Assembly: GCA_050747245.1 (NCBI GenBank)
Contig: JBOGNO010000014.1
Location: 58,887 to 122,886, forward strand
Reading direction: 5' to 3'
DNA length: 64,000 nucleotides
Source of the DNA: JBOGNO01 sp050747245
GTDB taxonomy: Bacteria > Acidobacteriota > Terriglobia > Acidiferrales > UBA7541
The notes under the pieces were generated by a model that saw nothing but the letters and a program-made list of their open reading frames with translations, ran no database searches and was not told where the DNA came from. This document shows positions 24,970-33,885 of this stretch, in pieces (positions within the stretch are counted from its first letter, which is position 1; each line of letters opens with the position of its first letter). Both the position numbers and the translations under genes were made by a program.

Positions 24970-25644
24970 TCACTCCTCGAGCAGTTGATCCGCGAGCAGC
25001 CACGTCGCCGCAAGAAAAACAGCGTCGAAAATCACGAGCACTTCGGTCCAGCTGGCAGGAAGCGCCGAGTCTTCGGCCATCAGACTGACGGTACATTCGA
25101 CGCTCGCAATCACGACCGGCGCGAGAATCGGAAAAAGCAAGAGCGGCAGAAGCAACTCGCGCAGACGCGCCTGCGCGGCGATGGCCGAAAAGACCGTTCC
25201 GGTGACCGCCAGACCAAACGTTCCCAGCGCCAGCACAAGCAACAGGCGGCCGAGCACCGCGACAAGGCTGACGTTATACAAAACTGAAAAAACCGGCAAG
25301 AGAATGATTTCGACCAAAAAGAGAAAAGTGAGATTGGCAAGCGTCTTACCGAGAACAATGGCGAAGGGCTCGATGGGCGCCATGCGCAGCGCGTCAAGGG
25401 TGTCATTGGCATGTTCACGGCCGAAAGAGGGATGAAGCATAAGCGAACCGCCAAAGAGAAAAGCAATCCAGAGCAGGCCTGGGCCGAAGAGACGCGCCTC
25501 CGAGGCCGTGAAGTCGAAAGCGAAGCTGAACAGAACGACGATGATAAGGGCGAAGACAAACGTCGAGTTGAGGAGTTCCTTGGTCCGCCATTCGGCGCGA
25601 ATTTCTTTGGCAAAGATAACAGCGGCGGCTTCGAAAGTGTTCAT
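24970..25644 (-). CDS. ccmB: Haem exporter subunit CcmB
   Basis: A 224-residue protein with six membrane helices, the permease of the CcmAB ABC transporter needed to release haem-loaded CcmE. Family features include FAKEIRAEWRTKELLNSTFVFALIIVVLFSFAF at the N-terminus and GRE-HANDTLDALRMAP in the cytoplasmic loop. The start codon abuts the ccmA stop with no gap, and the ccmC start lies one base beyond its own stop, so translation should be coupled. Confidence 0.88.
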   Translation of the reverse strand: MNTFEAAAVIFAKEIRAEWRTKELLNSTFVFALIIVVLFSFAFDFTASEARLFGPGLLWIAFLFGGSLMLHPSFGREHANDTLDALRMAPIEPFAIVLGKTLANLTFLFLVEIILLPVFSVLYNVSLVAVLGRLLLVLALGTFGLAVTGTVFSAIAAQARLRELLLPLLLFPILAPVVIASVECTVSLMAEDSALPASWTEVLVIFDAVFLAATWLLADQLLEE

Positions 25645-26361
25645 CTACGCCTCCGCCGAGAGTTGTGCAAGGACTCGGCGCGGATCGCCGTCCGTGCCAG
25701 AATCGCCCGCGATTTGGCCGCGCTCTAGGCGGACCGCGCGCGTGGCTAATGATAGGGATTCATTACGCGCGTGGGTAATCATGATAATGGTGCGCCCGGC
25801 GCGGCGCTCGGCGGCAAGAATCTCCGCCATCCAGTCGGCGCCTTGTCGGTCAAGCCCGGAGGCTGGTTCGTCGAGAAGCAGTAGAGCAGGTTGGTGGAGC
25901 AATGCGCGAGCGATTGCTAGGCGCTGGCGCATGCCGCGAGAAAAAGTTCGCACCAGGCTCGTGGCGCGGCCGGCCAGTCCGCAGGCGGCAAGCGATTCCG
26001 AAACACGGCGAGCCACACTGGCAAGCGAGTGAAGACGCGCGAAGAACGCGAGATTTTCGGCGGCCGTCAGTTCGTCGTAGAGCAACGTGCTGTGGCCCAC
26101 CATGCCGATACGCCGCTTGAGCGCAGGAGAGTTCGCAACGGCTTCACCAGCAAAGGAAATCTTTCCGGATGTTGGGCGGACGATGAGAGCAGCCATTTTC
26201 AAGAGCGTGGTCTTCCCCGCCCCGTTCGGGCCGAGAAGCACGACGAATTCGCCGGGTACGACGCGGAGGGAGACGTTGCGCAGGGCTTGAAAGGAACCGT
26301 AGCGCTTTTCGACGCCGGTGTACTCGACGCCGAGAGATGAATTTTCAGGGGAAATTCCCAA
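25645..26361 (-). CDS. ccmA: Haem exporter ATPase CcmA
   Basis: A 238-residue ABC ATPase. Walker A is GPNGAGKTTLLK at about 39, the signature is TFSRGMRQRLAIARAL, and Walker B is ALLLLDEPASGLD. A typical H-loop follows (IIMITHARNE). It powers CcmABCD. Assignment to CcmA rather than another ABC subunit relies on the adjacent ccmB, ccmC and ccmD. The gene follows the Ig-like membrane protein by nine bases. Confidence 0.88.
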   Translation of the reverse strand: MGISPENSSLGVEYTGVEKRYGSFQALRNVSLRVVPGEFVVLLGPNGAGKTTLLKMAALIVRPTSGKISFAGEAVANSPALKRRIGMVGHSTLLYDELTAAENLAFFARLHSLASVARRVSESLAACGLAGRATSLVRTFSRGMRQRLAIARALLHQPALLLLDEPASGLDRQGADWMAEILAAERRAGRTIIMITHARNESLSLATRAVRLERGQIAGDSGTDGDPRRVLAQLSAEA

Positions 26362-26370
26362 GGAGATGTT

Positions 26371-27660
26371 TCAGCCCTTCACGAGATCGTGCAGAATTTT
26401 TTCGGCGCGAGTCCGCTGGCGGGCATACTCCTCTTCGCTGACCGTGCCGGCTTGCCGGCGTAACTCGAGCTTGAAAAGAGTGTCTTTCAATTCGTCGAGG
26501 CTGTATTGCACTTCCCGCTCGACCTCCGCAACCGATGTTGAGGAGGGTGCGGCGGGCCGTTTCGTGGTGGCCGGACGCGGCGCAGGAACAACCTCTCCAC
26601 TCGCGGCACCAGCAACGGCAGGTTCCGGAGCGCGCTTCCATAAAAAGGCCACACCGAGGGCAAATAGCGCAACAAATCCGGCGACGAGAATCCACTTCAC
26701 GCTGTCGAGGCGGCCGGGCAACGCCTGCGCCACCTGCCCGCCGGACTCCGCGCCCTGCGGCGGCGCGCCACCCTGAGCGCCGCCTCCCTGAGCGTCCTGC
26801 TGTGGAAGAGCGCCTGTGCCGGAAACAGCGATGTTCAACGGCGTATTGGCGGGCACATCGCGGCGCGCGAAAACGCTGAGGCCCTGCGTGGAGCCCGCAG
26901 GATCAAAACCATCGGAACTCGCCTGCATGCCGGGCGGAACAAAAATTGCGACGCGGTCGGAAGCATACGGCGAAGAAATCTGCAACGTGGCCTGATTCGA
27001 GCTGTAAGGAATCTGGTAAACGATTTGCACCTGGTTTTCGCCCGGCCGGAAAGCCCAGTCAATCGCTTCGGTATTCTTGCCAAGGTCAATTAGCCCCTGC
27101 ACGACTGGCATGCCCGCGGAGCCTGCCGCGCTGACCTGAACCTGCGACGCGTTGGCCGGCAAGGTGAAGGCAAAGGAACCCTTGGGCTGGGAGTAAGCGA
27201 CGGGAGGTTGCGTCGTGTTCTCGATGCGATACTCCTCGTCCACCTGCAGCGCGGAACCCGAAGATTGTAGAACAATAGCATGCGCCGAAATGTGAATTGC
27301 TTTCGGATCGCTGGTAGGTTCGTAGATGTCCACAGTTACGCCCGGAGTGCCGGGAGGAACGGGTGTATGGTATTTCACGCCTTTGTAGACGACGCGGATA
27401 AGCATCGGCGCCGCACCAAGTGCCGGATTGTCGAAATGGAAGCGGCCCTGAGAATCGGCTTTCACCGTGGCAACGGCCTGCATTCCACCCTGAAGCTGAA
27501 TGAGGATGACGTCCACTCCTGCCGCATTTTTCCCCGTAGTGCGATTTTCAACTACGCCGTCGAGAGTGCCAGCAAACGCCAAGCCTCCCGCGAGAACAAA
27601 AATCGTCGCGGCGATAAGAATTCGAATCGCGCAAACCGTAAAGTTGAAAACTTTCGTCAT
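26371..27660 (-). CDS. Secreted/membrane beta-sandwich protein in the ccm operon
   Basis: A 429-residue protein with a signal peptide (ILIAATIFVLAGGLAFAG), a carboxypeptidase-regulatory-like domain (about 30-110, GTLDGVVENRTTGKNAAGVDV and GRFHFDNP), a second beta domain (about 115-280), a Gly/Gln-rich linker, one membrane helix (about 318-338, WILVAGFVALFALGVAFLW) and a cytoplasmic coiled tail resembling a SHOCT helix pair (LDELKDTLFKLELRRQAGTVSEEEYARQR). I do not recognise a Ccm counterpart. It overlaps the preceding gene by ATGA and lies nine bases before ccmA, so it is translated with cytochrome c maturation genes. It may be a periplasmic partner or scaffold. Confidence 0.7.
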   Translation of the reverse strand: MTKVFNFTVCAIRILIAATIFVLAGGLAFAGTLDGVVENRTTGKNAAGVDVILIQLQGGMQAVATVKADSQGRFHFDNPALGAAPMLIRVVYKGVKYHTPVPPGTPGVTVDIYEPTSDPKAIHISAHAIVLQSSGSALQVDEEYRIENTTQPPVAYSQPKGSFAFTLPANASQVQVSAAGSAGMPVVQGLIDLGKNTEAIDWAFRPGENQVQIVYQIPYSSNQATLQISSPYASDRVAIFVPPGMQASSDGFDPAGSTQGLSVFARRDVPANTPLNIAVSGTGALPQQDAQGGGAQGGAPPQGAESGGQVAQALPGRLDSVKWILVAGFVALFALGVAFLWKRAPEPAVAGAASGEVVPAPRPATTKRPAAPSSTSVAEVEREVQYSLDELKDTLFKLELRRQAGTVSEEEYARQRTRAEKILHDLVKG

Positions 27661-28019
27661 GATCTCGGTCTCTCCGTCATGGCCTGGCGCGTGGCGGGAG
27701 TGGGGGCAGCACCGGTGAGTCGATCCATATCCGCGAGCACCCGGGCCGCTTCCACCTCCAGGGCGCGTTTCATTTCTTCAAAGTCACCTTCGGAATATTT
27801 TCCGGCACGGTGTTCGAAACGGAGATCGCGCAGGTTTTCGTAAATAGTGTCACGGCGTTCCATCAACTGATCGAGTTTGGTGCGGTGCGGAGCAGAATCA
27901 GACGCATCCGGCTTGATGAAAAAAACGAAATAAAACAGCGCGACAGCGAGCGCCGCGCAGCCTGCAGCGCAAGCCGCAACGGTGAGGTCGGAGATCAGCC
28001 AGCCGGGCACTTCAGTCAT
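27657..28019 (-). CDS. CcmI-like small membrane protein
   Basis: A 120-residue protein with one N-terminal membrane helix (VAACAAGCAALAVALFYFVFF) and a cytoplasmic helical region (LMERRDTIYENLRDLRFEHRAGKYSEGDFEEMKRALE) like the N-terminal part of CcmI or zinc-ribbon-less relatives. It overlaps ccmH by eight bases and the following gene by four (ATGA). GGGAGG sits directly against the ATG at 28019 and nine bases from a GTG at 28010, so the start could be that GTG. The TPR part of proteobacterial CcmI is absent. Confidence 0.65.
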   Translation of the reverse strand: MTEVPGWLISDLTVAACAAGCAALAVALFYFVFFIKPDASDSAPHRTKLDQLMERRDTIYENLRDLRFEHRAGKYSEGDFEEMKRALEVEAARVLADMDRLTGAAPTPATRQAMTERPRS

Positions 28020-28485
28020 CCTCCCGGTCAAGATCATGACGCGCGCGCGCGAGCATGACGTCGGAAACTTTCGCCGCGGGAATCGCAGCGGCGCGCTGAC
28101 GCCACCGGGTCACGAGGACCCAGGTCAGCAAAAGTCCCGCGAGCGGCAGAAAAATGGGAACGATGTATGTTGCCCGATTGAAGCCCCGTGCGGGCGGCTC
28201 CGCCAAAACCGTGCCGCCATATTCCTGGACAAAACCCTGAAGCACCAAATCGTCTGGATCGTTGCGCGCGACGCGTTCGTCGAGTTGCTGCAACATCGGA
28301 TGCGAAAAGCCACAATTCACGTGATTGCAAGAAGTGAGTATTTGCGCGCACCCGCACACACACATGAGCTTCTTCCCCAGAGCCTTTGCGCGGTCGGTTT
28401 GCTGGGCCCGGAGGGGCAAAGACATCGCGACAAACAGCAGCACAGCGGCAACGACACGAGCCATCATGCGGTGAGCGCTATTCAT
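28012..28485 (-). CDS. ccmH: Cytochrome c biogenesis thioredox protein CcmH
   Basis: A 157-residue protein with signal peptide (RVVAAVLLFVAMSLPLRAQ), a three-helix CcmH domain and a C-terminal membrane helix (IVPIFLPLAGLLLTWVLV). CcmH reduces apocytochrome thiols for haem ligation. Canonical CcmH has one LRCxxC site; here the region reads CVCGCAQILTSCNHVNC, with five cysteines. The remainder (DERVARNDPDDLVLQGFVQEYGGTVLAEPP) is typical. The start at 28485 overlaps the ccmF stop by eight bases. Confidence 0.82.
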   Translation of the reverse strand: MNSAHRMMARVVAAVLLFVAMSLPLRAQQTDRAKALGKKLMCVCGCAQILTSCNHVNCGFSHPMLQQLDERVARNDPDDLVLQGFVQEYGGTVLAEPPARGFNRATYIVPIFLPLAGLLLTWVLVTRWRQRAAAIPAAKVSDVMLARARHDLDREDD

Positions 28486-30529
28486 GGCGGGGATAGACCT
28501 GAACGGGCTGGGGAATCGGCTGGCCTGCAGGAGATTCATCCGCAACGGCGCGAAGGGCCAGGGCTGGCTGACGACTGGGAAGGAGCGCGAGTCCGGTCCC
28601 GATAATTAGAATCAAGCCGCCAAACCAGATGAATTTCACCAGGGGATTCAGATAGGCGTGAATTACAGGTGCATCGCTTTCCGGACTGCGGCCTGCATAG
28701 ACAACGTAAAGATCCTCGAGCGGCCGGGAGTTGATGGCCACTAGTGTTCCGGTTTCCTGGCTGGCGGGATAGAAACGGCGCTCCGGATAAAGCATCATTT
28801 GAGATTCGCCGTTGCGAAAAACCTCCATGGTGGCGCGCTCAGCCTGATAGTTCGGTGTGTTGGCGACATCGAAATTTTGGCACACAAGTGTGTACGAGCC
28901 GATGGTGAGCTTCGAACCGGTCTTCATCTCGGACTGAACGTCTCGATTGAACGGCTGGCCGGCAATGCCGATGAAGATGAGTACCATCCCAAAATGAACG
29001 ATGTAGCCGCCGTAGCGGCGCGTGTTGCGCATTGTCAACTGGCCAACCGCCGTGAGCAGGCTGGCGCCGCCGCGCGCCGCGATGACCCTCGCTCCGCGAT
29101 AAAATTCCGATATCAGCGTGAGCGTGACGAATACGCTCAGAATCAGGCACATCAGCGAATAAAAATACCGGAACCCGAAACCGAAGGCCACCGCACCTGC
29201 GATAACCCCGCCGAGCAGCGGCCAGCCGAAATTGCGTCGAAGGCTTTCGAGCGATGTCTTGCGCCATGCCAACAGCGGCCCCACTCCAGTGAGAAAAAGA
29301 AGAAAGACGGCAATCGGAACATTGACCTTGTTGAAAAACGGCGGGCCAACGCTGATCTTGCTGCCGGAAACCCATTCGGAGAGTACCGGAAAGAGCGAGC
29401 CCCACAGCACGGCGAAGCACGCGGCGAGGAGGATCAAATTGTTGAACAGGAAGCTCGATTCGCGCGAGACGACGGAATCCAATTGATTGTCGCTGCGCAA
29501 ATAATCGCGATTCCGCCAGTAAGCCAGGAAACAAACTACCAGCACGATGGCGAGAAACCCCACGAACCAGGAGCCGATCGAAGACTGTGCAAAGGCATGA
29601 ACTGAGGCGACCACCCCGGAGCGCGTCAGCATGGTTCCAAGAATCGAGAGCATGAACGTGGTGAATACCAGCCAGACATTCCAGACCTTCATCATGCCGC
29701 GCTTTTCCTGCATCATGACGGAGTGAAGAAAAGCCGTGGCGGTAATCCATGGAAGGAGCGAAGCGTTTTCAACGGGATCCCACGCCCAGTAGCCTCCCCA
29801 GCCAAGTACGGCGTAAGCCCAGTGCGCGCCGAGCATGATTCCGACACTCTGGAAGGCCCAAGCGATCATGGTCCAGCGCCGCGTGATGTGAATCCATTTC
29901 TCTCCGGGATACCGTCCAAGGAGCGCTGCCAGAGCAAACGCGAAGGGAACCATGAAACCCGTGTAACCGCTGTACAGCATCGGCGGGTGAATCACCATCT
30001 CCGGATACTGCAAGAGGGGCGTCAGGCCGTTGCCATCCGCGTGCGCGAATAGATGCACCACACCGCCGGCTCCCACCGTGCCGACAATCTGAAACGGGCT
30101 GGCCACGAAATTGACGAGCACGAGAAAGAAAATCTGCACCCCGGCCATAACCACGCCGACGAAAGGCATCAGCTCCGGGTGCTTCTTGCGATTCACAAAG
30201 AGGACGAGGAACGACCAGATTGAGAGCAGCCAGCTCCAGAAGAGCAGCGAGCCCTCCTGCCCCGACCACAGCGCCGCAAATTTATATAAAGCTGGGAGGT
30301 CGCGGTTGCTGTGCTCAGCAACATAGGCCATCGTGAAATTATTGGTGAAGAAGAAATATTCGAGGGTAAAAACCGCCAGGGTGACAAGCGGAAACACTGC
30401 AAGGCCGGCTTGCCGCGCGCTCTTAATCAGCAACGGCCGCCGGGTCCGGATGGCCGTGATTCCCGCCCCAAGCGCGTACAAGGCCGAAAGCAGCGCCAGC
30501 AGCAGCGCAAACGAACCAAGGATATCCAA
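28478..30529 (-). CDS. ccmF: Haem lyase CcmF
   Basis: A 683-residue polytopic protein with about 15 helices that ligates haem from CcmE to apocytochrome c. The WWD signature is GWGGYWAWDPVENASLLPW. Neighbouring histidines include VIHPPMLYSGY and HSVMMQEKRGMMKVWN, and a late periplasmic domain contains QPFNRDVQSEMK. Length fits bacterial CcmF. It starts 19 bases after ccmE and ends overlapping ccmH, so the three are co-transcribed. Confidence 0.92.
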   Translation of the reverse strand: MDILGSFALLLALLSALYALGAGITAIRTRRPLLIKSARQAGLAVFPLVTLAVFTLEYFFFTNNFTMAYVAEHSNRDLPALYKFAALWSGQEGSLLFWSWLLSIWSFLVLFVNRKKHPELMPFVGVVMAGVQIFFLVLVNFVASPFQIVGTVGAGGVVHLFAHADGNGLTPLLQYPEMVIHPPMLYSGYTGFMVPFAFALAALLGRYPGEKWIHITRRWTMIAWAFQSVGIMLGAHWAYAVLGWGGYWAWDPVENASLLPWITATAFLHSVMMQEKRGMMKVWNVWLVFTTFMLSILGTMLTRSGVVASVHAFAQSSIGSWFVGFLAIVLVVCFLAYWRNRDYLRSDNQLDSVVSRESSFLFNNLILLAACFAVLWGSLFPVLSEWVSGSKISVGPPFFNKVNVPIAVFLLFLTGVGPLLAWRKTSLESLRRNFGWPLLGGVIAGAVAFGFGFRYFYSLMCLILSVFVTLTLISEFYRGARVIAARGGASLLTAVGQLTMRNTRRYGGYIVHFGMVLIFIGIAGQPFNRDVQSEMKTGSKLTIGSYTLVCQNFDVANTPNYQAERATMEVFRNGESQMMLYPERRFYPASQETGTLVAINSRPLEDLYVVYAGRSPESDAPVIHAYLNPLVKFIWFGGLILIIGTGLALLPSRQPALALRAVADESPAGQPIPQPVQVYPRHE

Positions 30530-30548
30530 CGAACCTCCTCAGAGTGAA

Positions 30549-30992
30549 TCAGCTCTTGCCCGAAGCGCCCCCTGAGCTAGGCGCCACATCGGCGGGCCCG
30601 TTCGGCGTGGCTTGATACTTCGAAGCGCACTTGGCCTGCACCTGTTCGGCCACGAAGCGACCGTCGGGCATATCTTTTCCTTCTACCAGAGCTTGCGCGT
30701 TGTCCTTGTAAAAAGTATCGGGGAGCGGATCGCGGCCGACGTAACTCACGTTGAGCACCTTGCCCTCTTCCTCCAGGACAAAATCCACACGGCCCGGAAA
30801 CTGATGAATTGTTCCGGGCTTTACATTGCCGGAAACGCGCATGCGCTGGCGCAGTGCGGAGCCGGAGAGCGTCGATAGCTCGGCGATAGTGTGATAGTAG
30901 GTTTTGCTCTGCATGGTGCCCACCCATGCCAGTGCGAAGAGGGAGAGAACGATGATGGAAGACCCTATGCTAAATTTGACGCGCGCGCTCAT
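30549..30992 (-). CDS. ccmE: Haem chaperone CcmE
   Basis: A 147-residue protein with one N-terminal helix and a periplasmic OB-fold. CcmE binds haem covalently in transit. The conserved segment ALRQRMRVSGNVKPGTI matches the family. The haem-binding histidine normally lies in an HDENYxPxE motif. Here the corresponding end is AEQVQAKCASKYQATPNG, with Cys in place of the histidine, as in the CxxxY type known from other bacteria and archaea. I start at 30992, where GGGAAGGG lies upstream; a longer frame start adds a non-homologous segment. First gene of the minus-strand cluster. Confidence 0.85.
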   Translation of the reverse strand: MSARVKFSIGSSIIVLSLFALAWVGTMQSKTYYHTIAELSTLSGSALRQRMRVSGNVKPGTIHQFPGRVDFVLEEEGKVLNVSYVGRDPLPDTFYKDNAQALVEGKDMPDGRFVAEQVQAKCASKYQATPNGPADVAPSSGGASGKS

Positions 30993-31229
30993 GACCCTTC
31001 CCACAGCATCCTTTGGATATTGGAAAGTCGGATTGTACCATACTCGCAGGAAGGTCAGAAGGTAGAGGCATTCGATCCCGGGAGACAGGACAGCGCCATA
31101 AAACGAAGATCCAAGTAGAATGTAACCCTCGCGTGATCGGGAGCGTCCCAAAAGAGGGAAGAAACCGAGTCAACAAAAGCGAAGCAGCGATGCTGCTGCC
31201 AAGATCACTGCGGAAAGTGAACCGACACA

Positions 31230-32585
31230 ATGGCTATTAAAGAATATTACGGCAGGCACAAAGGTCTTGTCTGGCTGCTGGCGATTCTCCTGATCGTTCT
31301 GATCACCGCAGGCTTTTACTACCGAAGTCACTCCACGCAGGTGAAGTATCTGACCGCGACAGTCAAGCGCGGCGATATCACGTCGGTGGTGCAGGCCACC
31401 GGAACGATTAATCCACTCACGACCGTGCCCGTAGGTTCTTACGTCTCTGGAACGGTGCAATACATTTTCGCTGATTTCAACACACGCGTGAAAGCCAACC
31501 AGGTACTGGCCCAGCTCGATCCGGCTATTTACGGGGCGCAGGTAATCAACGCGCAGGGAAATCTCGACAACGCCGAGCGAAATCTGCAAACACTGCAGGC
31601 CACCATCGGAGTGGATGATGCCGGCTTGGCGAAAGCCAGAGCAAATCTAGGCTATGTCACGGCCAATGCCAAGAGAACTTCAGACATGTATGCGCAGGGC
31701 ATTATTTCGCAGGACCAGTACCAGCTCACGCAGTCAACGCTCGCTCAAACCAATGCGGATGTGCAGGCGGCGCGGGCGCAGCTTGATCAGGCCAAGGCGC
31801 AATTGAATCAGGCCAGAGCCCAGGTGGAAGCACAACAGGGCTTACTTAAACAGGCTGAGACCAACCTCCGCTATACCACCATCCTGTCGCCGATTGACGG
31901 CACGGTGGTGGCGCGAAATGTGGATGTCGGGCAGTCGGTTGCCGCGGCCTTACAGGCGCCCAATGTTTTTACGATCGCACAGGATCTGACCAGGATGCAG
32001 GTGTATGCCGCAACGGATGAGTCCGACACGGGCAGTATCCATGTGGGGCAGGACGTCACGTTTCAGGTGGACGCGTTTCCCTCCGATCAATTTCACGGAC
32101 GGGTGAGCGCCATACGCTTGAATGCCACTACAGTACAAAACGTGGTCACCTACGCTACGGTGATTGATTTCGAGAATCCGCAAGAAAAATTGTTGCCGGG
32201 CGAAACTGCCTACGTCACCATTCCCACAGGCCACGCCTCGAAGACCCTCGAGATACCCAACGCAGCGTTGACGTTCACCCCGGACATGGCCTCCACGGAT
32301 TTGCGCACGCTCTACCAGCGCTACCAGATTCCGCCAGCTGCTTACACCTCGCATTTGGGCGGCTGGCAGGTGGTCTGGCAACTGGACGCGCAGAAGAATT
32401 TGGTTCCCGTGGCCGTGCGGGTCGGTATCACCGACTACGTGAATTCGCAACTGCTCGAGGGAAATCTCGCGGAAAACAGCGAATTGATCACTGGCCAGGA
32501 ATCGGCCTCCAAGACCTCGACGCAAGGCAAGATGCCCGGGAGCCCAGGCGCAAAGGGACCGGGAGGACCGGGTCCGCGGCGATAA
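31230..32585 (+). CDS. MacA-like efflux adaptor
   Basis: A 451-residue membrane fusion protein (HlyD/MacA family). The N-terminal helix (HKGLVWLLAILLIVLITAGFYY) anchors it. A barrel-sandwich half (VVQATGTINPLTTVPVGSYVSGTV) precedes a long coiled hairpin (Gln/Ala-rich, about 100-200) and the second half (LRYTTILSPIDGTVVARNVDVGQSV). The tail is Pro/Gly-rich. It should link an inner-membrane permease to an outer-membrane channel. It opens an operon with two permease genes. Confidence 0.85.
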   Translation: MAIKEYYGRHKGLVWLLAILLIVLITAGFYYRSHSTQVKYLTATVKRGDITSVVQATGTINPLTTVPVGSYVSGTVQYIFADFNTRVKANQVLAQLDPAIYGAQVINAQGNLDNAERNLQTLQATIGVDDAGLAKARANLGYVTANAKRTSDMYAQGIISQDQYQLTQSTLAQTNADVQAARAQLDQAKAQLNQARAQVEAQQGLLKQAETNLRYTTILSPIDGTVVARNVDVGQSVAAALQAPNVFTIAQDLTRMQVYAATDESDTGSIHVGQDVTFQVDAFPSDQFHGRVSAIRLNATTVQNVVTYATVIDFENPQEKLLPGETAYVTIPTGHASKTLEIPNAALTFTPDMASTDLRTLYQRYQIPPAAYTSHLGGWQVVWQLDAQKNLVPVAVRVGITDYVNSQLLEGNLAENSELITGQESASKTSTQGKMPGSPGAKGPGGPGPRR

Positions 32586-32646
32586 CGTAGTGCGCAAGAA
32601 CGATGAGCGGATGTCCGCGAAGTAGTTTATCCAGCACAGGCCGGCA

Positions 32647-33864
32647 ATGAACTTACGAGAAGCGCTCCGAATGTCCTTGCGGGCTCTGGCCCGCAACAAG
32701 CTCCGCACTACTTTGACGATGCTGGGAATCATCATCGGTGTTGGTGCGGTGATTTGCACTGTAGCCATCGGCCAGGGAGCGGCCAATCAGGTGCAAAGTC
32801 AATTGCAAAGCCTGGGTGAGAATCTGGTGTACGTCAGTGCCGGCAGCGTGAATCAGGGCGGCGTGCGCATGGGCAGCCAGGCGACAAAAACGCTGGTGCT
32901 GGCAGACGCTCAAGCAATCCAGCAGGAAGTTCCCACGATTGCCCGGCTCTCGCCAGGCGTCAACGCTTCGGCGCAGGTGGTCTATCAGGACCAGAATTGG
33001 TTCACGCACATCAACGGCGTCTCCCCGGATTACCTGCAGGTGCGCCAGTGGCAGGTTCAGGAAGGCTCCAATTTTTCCCAAGCTGATGTGCAGTCTGCTG
33101 CCGACGTCTGTTTGCTGGGAACGACAGTTGTACAAAATCTTTTCGGAAACGAAGATGCGATAGGCAAGACCGTGCGCGTCAAGAGCATGCCTGTGCTGGT
33201 CATCGGCGTGCTCGCCTCACGCGGTGAGTCTCCCTTCGGAGGGGATGAGGACGACGTCATCCTCATGCCTTTCTCAACGGTGCAGAAGAAGCTCGCCGGA
33301 GTGGACTGGCTCAACAACATCATGGCTTCCGCGACCTCGCAGGCAGATATCGATCCGGCGCAGCAGCAGTTAGAATCGCTCCTGCGCCAGCGCCACCATC
33401 TGCGCCCCAATGAGCCGGATGATTTCATCATTCGCAGCCCGCAGGACATCGCTCAGGCGCAGCAGCAATCAAGCCAGATCATGACCATCCTGCTGGCGAG
33501 CATTGCTTCCGTTTCTCTCCTTGTCGGGGGGATCGGCATCATGAACATCATGCTCGTTTCCGTTACGGAGAGAACTCGCGAGATTGGCATACGCATCGCC
33601 GTGGGTGCGACGGAGCGAGATGTGCAAGTGCAATTCCTGGCCGAGGCCATGATCATGAGTCTCATCGGAGGTCTGATTGGGATCTTATTCGGTTTCGCGG
33701 GCTCGCGCAGCATCACCAGCCTGCTCAAATGGCCCACAACGATTTCTGCACAGGCAATCATGGTTGCCGTGGCGTTTTCGGCGCTCGTGGGAATTTTCTT
33801 CGGGTACTATCCCGCGAAGCGCGCCGCGCATATGGATCCGATCGAGGCCCTGCGTTATGAGTGA
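32647..33864 (+). CDS. MacB-like ABC permease, first copy
   Basis: A 405-residue permease: N-terminal helix with LRALARNKLRTTLTMLGIIIGVGAVI, a large periplasmic MacB core (about 45-280), then FtsX-type helices (SIASVSLLVGGIGIMNIMLV, TREIGIRIAVGA) and a C-terminus ending IEALRYE. There is no fused nucleotide-binding domain as in E. coli MacB, and no ATPase gene nearby. It is followed 21 bases later by a second copy. The substrate is unknown; macrolides, peptides or lipids are possible. Confidence 0.85.
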   Translation: MNLREALRMSLRALARNKLRTTLTMLGIIIGVGAVICTVAIGQGAANQVQSQLQSLGENLVYVSAGSVNQGGVRMGSQATKTLVLADAQAIQQEVPTIARLSPGVNASAQVVYQDQNWFTHINGVSPDYLQVRQWQVQEGSNFSQADVQSAADVCLLGTTVVQNLFGNEDAIGKTVRVKSMPVLVIGVLASRGESPFGGDEDDVILMPFSTVQKKLAGVDWLNNIMASATSQADIDPAQQQLESLLRQRHHLRPNEPDDFIIRSPQDIAQAQQQSSQIMTILLASIASVSLLVGGIGIMNIMLVSVTERTREIGIRIAVGATERDVQVQFLAEAMIMSLIGGLIGILFGFAGSRSITSLLKWPTTISAQAIMVAVAFSALVGIFFGYYPAKRAAHMDPIEALRYE

Positions 33865-33885
33865 GAGTCTTCTGTCGAGAGGAAT

